This document shows, one piece after another, positions 61,822 through 64,000 of a DNA stretch of 64,000 nucleotides. The position numbers and the translations under genes are program-made. Within the stretch, counting starts at the first letter, position 1; every line of letters begins with the position of its first letter. The notes beneath the pieces are model-generated. The model was not told where the DNA came from, searched no databases, and worked only from the letters and a program-made list of their open reading frames with translations. The stretch spans positions 3,032,001-3,096,000 of the forward strand of contig NZ_CP033043.1 in NCBI RefSeq assembly GCF_003667825.1, read 5' to 3'. The DNA is from Metabacillus litoralis (GTDB taxonomy: Bacteria > Bacillota > Bacilli > Bacillales > Bacillaceae).

Positions 61822-63639
61822 ATGCGACATTTATTTGGTTGGACTTGTATCTTCACTATGGTACCAATCTTCATCATATGTGTTTTCGTGGCAGGTAAAG
61901 AATCTCAAGCTATTAAAGGGCTTAGTACGATATTGGATGAAAAAATCCCCATTGAATCTGTTGATTTAGCACAAAACAGTTATGTATATGATCATGAGGG
62001 GAATCTTATTTCAGAGATAACATCAAATCAACAAAATCGGATTTATGTAAAATACGAAAACATCCCTGAAATCGTAAAGAAAACCTATCTCGTTTCAGAA
62101 GATCAGCGTTTCTTTGACCATATAGGCTTTGATGCTGCTGGTATGTTTCGGGCAATATTAATTAATGCAAAATCAGAATCCGTGGAGCAAGGCGGAAGCA
62201 CCATTACTCAACAGCTGGCTAGGAATGTTTATTTAAATCACGAACAATCTTATAATCGAAAGCTGAGCGAACTCCTATACTCCTATCAGCTCGAAAAAGC
62301 CTTTACAAAAGATCAAATATTTGAATATTACTTGAATGCCATTTATTTTGGTAATGGTCAATATGGAATTGGAACGGCAGCAGATTATTATTTTAATAAA
62401 CAAATTCATGAACTACATCTAGCTGAACTTATCTTTATTAGTGCCATACCAAATAATCCTACACAATACGATCCAGTTAAAAATTATAAAGCAACAAAAG
62501 AAAGACAAGAAAGATTACTACAAACTCTATATGAATTCGGAGCTATTACAGCAGAAGAGCAAGAGACAGCAATAAAATTTCCTATAAAACTATCAATAAA
62601 GAATAAAGTAGATGTTCAACCAGATTATGTAACATATGTTCACCATGAGTTAAAGCAGTTGGTTGCTGAAAAAGAAGGATTAAAGGATCACAACCAAATA
62701 AATACACGTGTAAATGACATTTTAAGTCAAGGTGTAATCATTTATACGGCGTTAGAAAGTGAACGTCAAAATAAACTTGTTCAATCGATGAACACTTACA
62801 TTCAATCCGATGGTATTCAAGGCGCGGCTGCAGTCATTAACCATCACTCACATCAAATTGTCGCCCTTTCTGGAGGCACAAACTATAAAAAATTTGAATT
62901 TAACCGAGCTTTTCAAGCTTATAGGCAACCCGGCTCTTCTATTAAACCATTATTGGATTATGCACCTTATATAGATGTAACCGGAGCAACTACGAAATCC
63001 AGAATCAATGCAGGCAGATTTTGCAGTGGTGGCTATTGTCCCAAAAATTATAGCGGAAGAAATTATGGCATGGTTTCATTGGAAACGGCTTTAAAATACT
63101 CCTATAACACAGCTGCAGTTCGAATGCTTCATGAAATTGGAATTGAAAAAGGTTTTTCTTACTTAGCGCCATTTGATTTTGCGAAAATCACAAAACAAGA
63201 TTATCACCTTCCAGCAGCCATTGGTGGGATGATGTATGGCATTTCTCCCCTTGAATTAACAAATGCGTACACTACTTTCGCGAATAACGGTTTATATTAT
63301 GAAAATCATGCTATCGTTAAAGTAACCGATCAAACAGGCAAAACACTTTACGAATGGGGTGAGAATCCTATTCGCGTATGGAAGGAAACGACAAACAAAC
63401 AGATGCGATCATTACTTGCTGCTGTTGTGTCAAGCGGCACAGGTAAAAAGGCTGCAATGAATAAAAGCTATGTAGGTGGTAAAACTGGAACCTCCAACGA
63501 TTATCATGACTTATGGTTTGCTGGTTTAACAGATCAGTACACTGGTGTCGTTTGGGTTGGGAAAGATCAGCCAGCTAACATTAGGGGTGTTTATGAAAGA
63601 GGCTTACATCTTCTTATTTGGAAAGAAATGATGAAATAA
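61822..63639 (+). CDS. pbpD: penicillin-binding protein 4 (class A PBP)
   Basis: The 605-residue bifunctional cell-wall synthase has an N-terminal membrane anchor (5-24), a GT51 glycosyltransferase domain (SEDQRFFDHIGFD with E93, EQGGSTITQQLARN, RKLSELLYSYQLEK) and a transpeptidase domain with SxxK at GSSIK (S372, K375), SYN at 427-429 and KTGTS in GGKTGTSND. It polymerises and cross-links peptidoglycan outside the membrane. Position between kapD and yuxK matches B. subtilis pbpD. It lacks the long C-terminal extensions of PBP1. Confidence 0.95.
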   Translation: MRHLFGWTCIFTMVPIFIICVFVAGKESQAIKGLSTILDEKIPIESVDLAQNSYVYDHEGNLISEITSNQQNRIYVKYENIPEIVKKTYLVSEDQRFFDHIGFDAAGMFRAILINAKSESVEQGGSTITQQLARNVYLNHEQSYNRKLSELLYSYQLEKAFTKDQIFEYYLNAIYFGNGQYGIGTAADYYFNKQIHELHLAELIFISAIPNNPTQYDPVKNYKATKERQERLLQTLYEFGAITAEEQETAIKFPIKLSIKNKVDVQPDYVTYVHHELKQLVAEKEGLKDHNQINTRVNDILSQGVIIYTALESERQNKLVQSMNTYIQSDGIQGAAAVINHHSHQIVALSGGTNYKKFEFNRAFQAYRQPGSSIKPLLDYAPYIDVTGATTKSRINAGRFCSGGYCPKNYSGRNYGMVSLETALKYSYNTAAVRMLHEIGIEKGFSYLAPFDFAKITKQDYHLPAAIGGMMYGISPLELTNAYTTFANNGLYYENHAIVKVTDQTGKTLYEWGENPIRVWKETTNKQMRSLLAAVVSSGTGKKAAMNKSYVGGKTGTSNDYHDLWFAGLTDQYTGVVWVGKDQPANIRGVYERGLHLLIWKEMMK

Positions 63640-63669
63640 GACAATTACTTCAATAAGGGGGGAATAAAT

Positions 63670-64000
63670 ATGAATGCAAATAATCAGCCTGTTCTTCTCT
63701 TTGACGGAGTGTGTCATTTTTGTGATCAAGCTGTTCAATTTATTATTCGATACGATAAAAAAGCTACGTTTCAATTCGCTGCTCTGCAGTCAAACACAGG
63801 TCAAGAACTCTTAAAAAAATTTCAACTTCCAACTACTAACTTTAATAGTTTAGTCGTCATTAAGGGTAGTAGCTATTATACAAAATCATCAGCTGTTCTT
63901 GAAATCTGTAAACTTCTAGGCGGAACTTGGCAACTTTTATATCTATTCAAAATAGTCCCCAGACCAATTCGAGACCAAATATACAACTTTATAGCAAGAA
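63670..64000 (+). CDS. yuxK: DCC family thiol-disulphide oxidoreductase-like protein YuxK (cut by window edge)
   Basis: An ATG after AAGGGGGG opens a frame that continues to the window end, 110 codons. It starts with the DCC motif LLFDGVCHFC (DxxCxxC), then YDKKATFQFAALQS and the KSSAVLEICKLLGG and PRPIRDQIYNFIARN regions typical of the family. It was 30 bp after pbpD, as in B. subtilis, so the two may be co-transcribed. Nearly the full length (about 135 residues) is present. Confidence 0.92.
   Translation, partial: MNANNQPVLLFDGVCHFCDQAVQFIIRYDKKATFQFAALQSNTGQELLKKFQLPTTNFNSLVVIKGSSYYTKSSAVLEICKLLGGTWQLLYLFKIVPRPIRDQIYNFIAR

Noticed and set aside
1..64000. tRNA, rRNA, riboswitch and prophage signatures
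   Set aside because: No convincing cloverleaf, ribosomal RNA, riboswitch aptamer or phage structural gene was seen by reading; a covariance-model search would be needed to be certain for small RNAs.

Overview
The window reads as a low-GC Gram-positive chromosome of the family Bacillaceae, close to Bacillus in gene content. The strongest evidence is synteny with the Bacillus subtilis yug/kin/kap region: yugU, yugP, mstX-yugO, yugN, pgi, yugJ, yuzA, yugI, alaR-alaT, yugF, yugE, patB, kinB, kapB, kapD, pbpD and yuxK occur in recognisable order. Spore-forming genes (kinB/kapB/kapD and the coat transglutaminase tgl) agree with this. No rRNA, tRNA or CRISPR array was seen.

Bases 1-12.7 kb: a cut-off 7TM sensor gene, a TetR regulator divergent from a Pip/ABC-2-like membrane protein, ppaC, a nitronate monooxygenase-like gene, and a C4-dicarboxylate cluster (dctP and dctB leftward, dctS-dctR rightward) with a perfect CcpA cre match before dctP. 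A PrmA-like methyltransferase, a structured intergenic repeat, an SDR epimerase and an aldo/keto reductase follow.

12.8-21 kb is a respiration/oxygen block: an HxlR regulator, a ba3-type oxidase operon (subunit IIa, II, I and a 29-residue ORF), fnr, and a three-gene operon of NarL-type signalling proteins. Fnr-like boxes precede the oxidase and signalling operons, and two GGG-N4-CCC palindromes precede fnr, which suggests a reciprocal circuit. A membrane-anchored parvulin foldase and a cold-shock protein follow.

21-31 kb holds single genes and small operons: a diguanylate cyclase, a MarR-MMPL pair, an HmoA-like monooxygenase coupled to an unknown helical protein, an MBL hydrolase, tgl and yugU.

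31.3-42.8 kb, between yugU and yugP, is the most interesting part. One operon encodes an HPt-REC-GGDEF-REC diguanylate cyclase, a membrane-anchored HEAT-repeat protein, a processive family 2 glycosyltransferase and a large membrane-anchored glycoside-hydrolase-like protein. Next to it, as a separate unit, are a lone receiver and a hybrid histidine kinase. It looks like a c-di-GMP- and phosphorelay-controlled exopolysaccharide machine inserted into conserved synteny.

42.8-64 kb is the conserved yug-kin-kap-pbpD block with three interruptions: an ECF sigma/anti-sigma pair between yugI and alaT, an IS1182-family element inside the yugF/yugE terminator with a 17-bp palindromic duplication, and a copper-ligand-deficient SodC-like lipoprotein plus a small membrane protein separating kinB from kapB.
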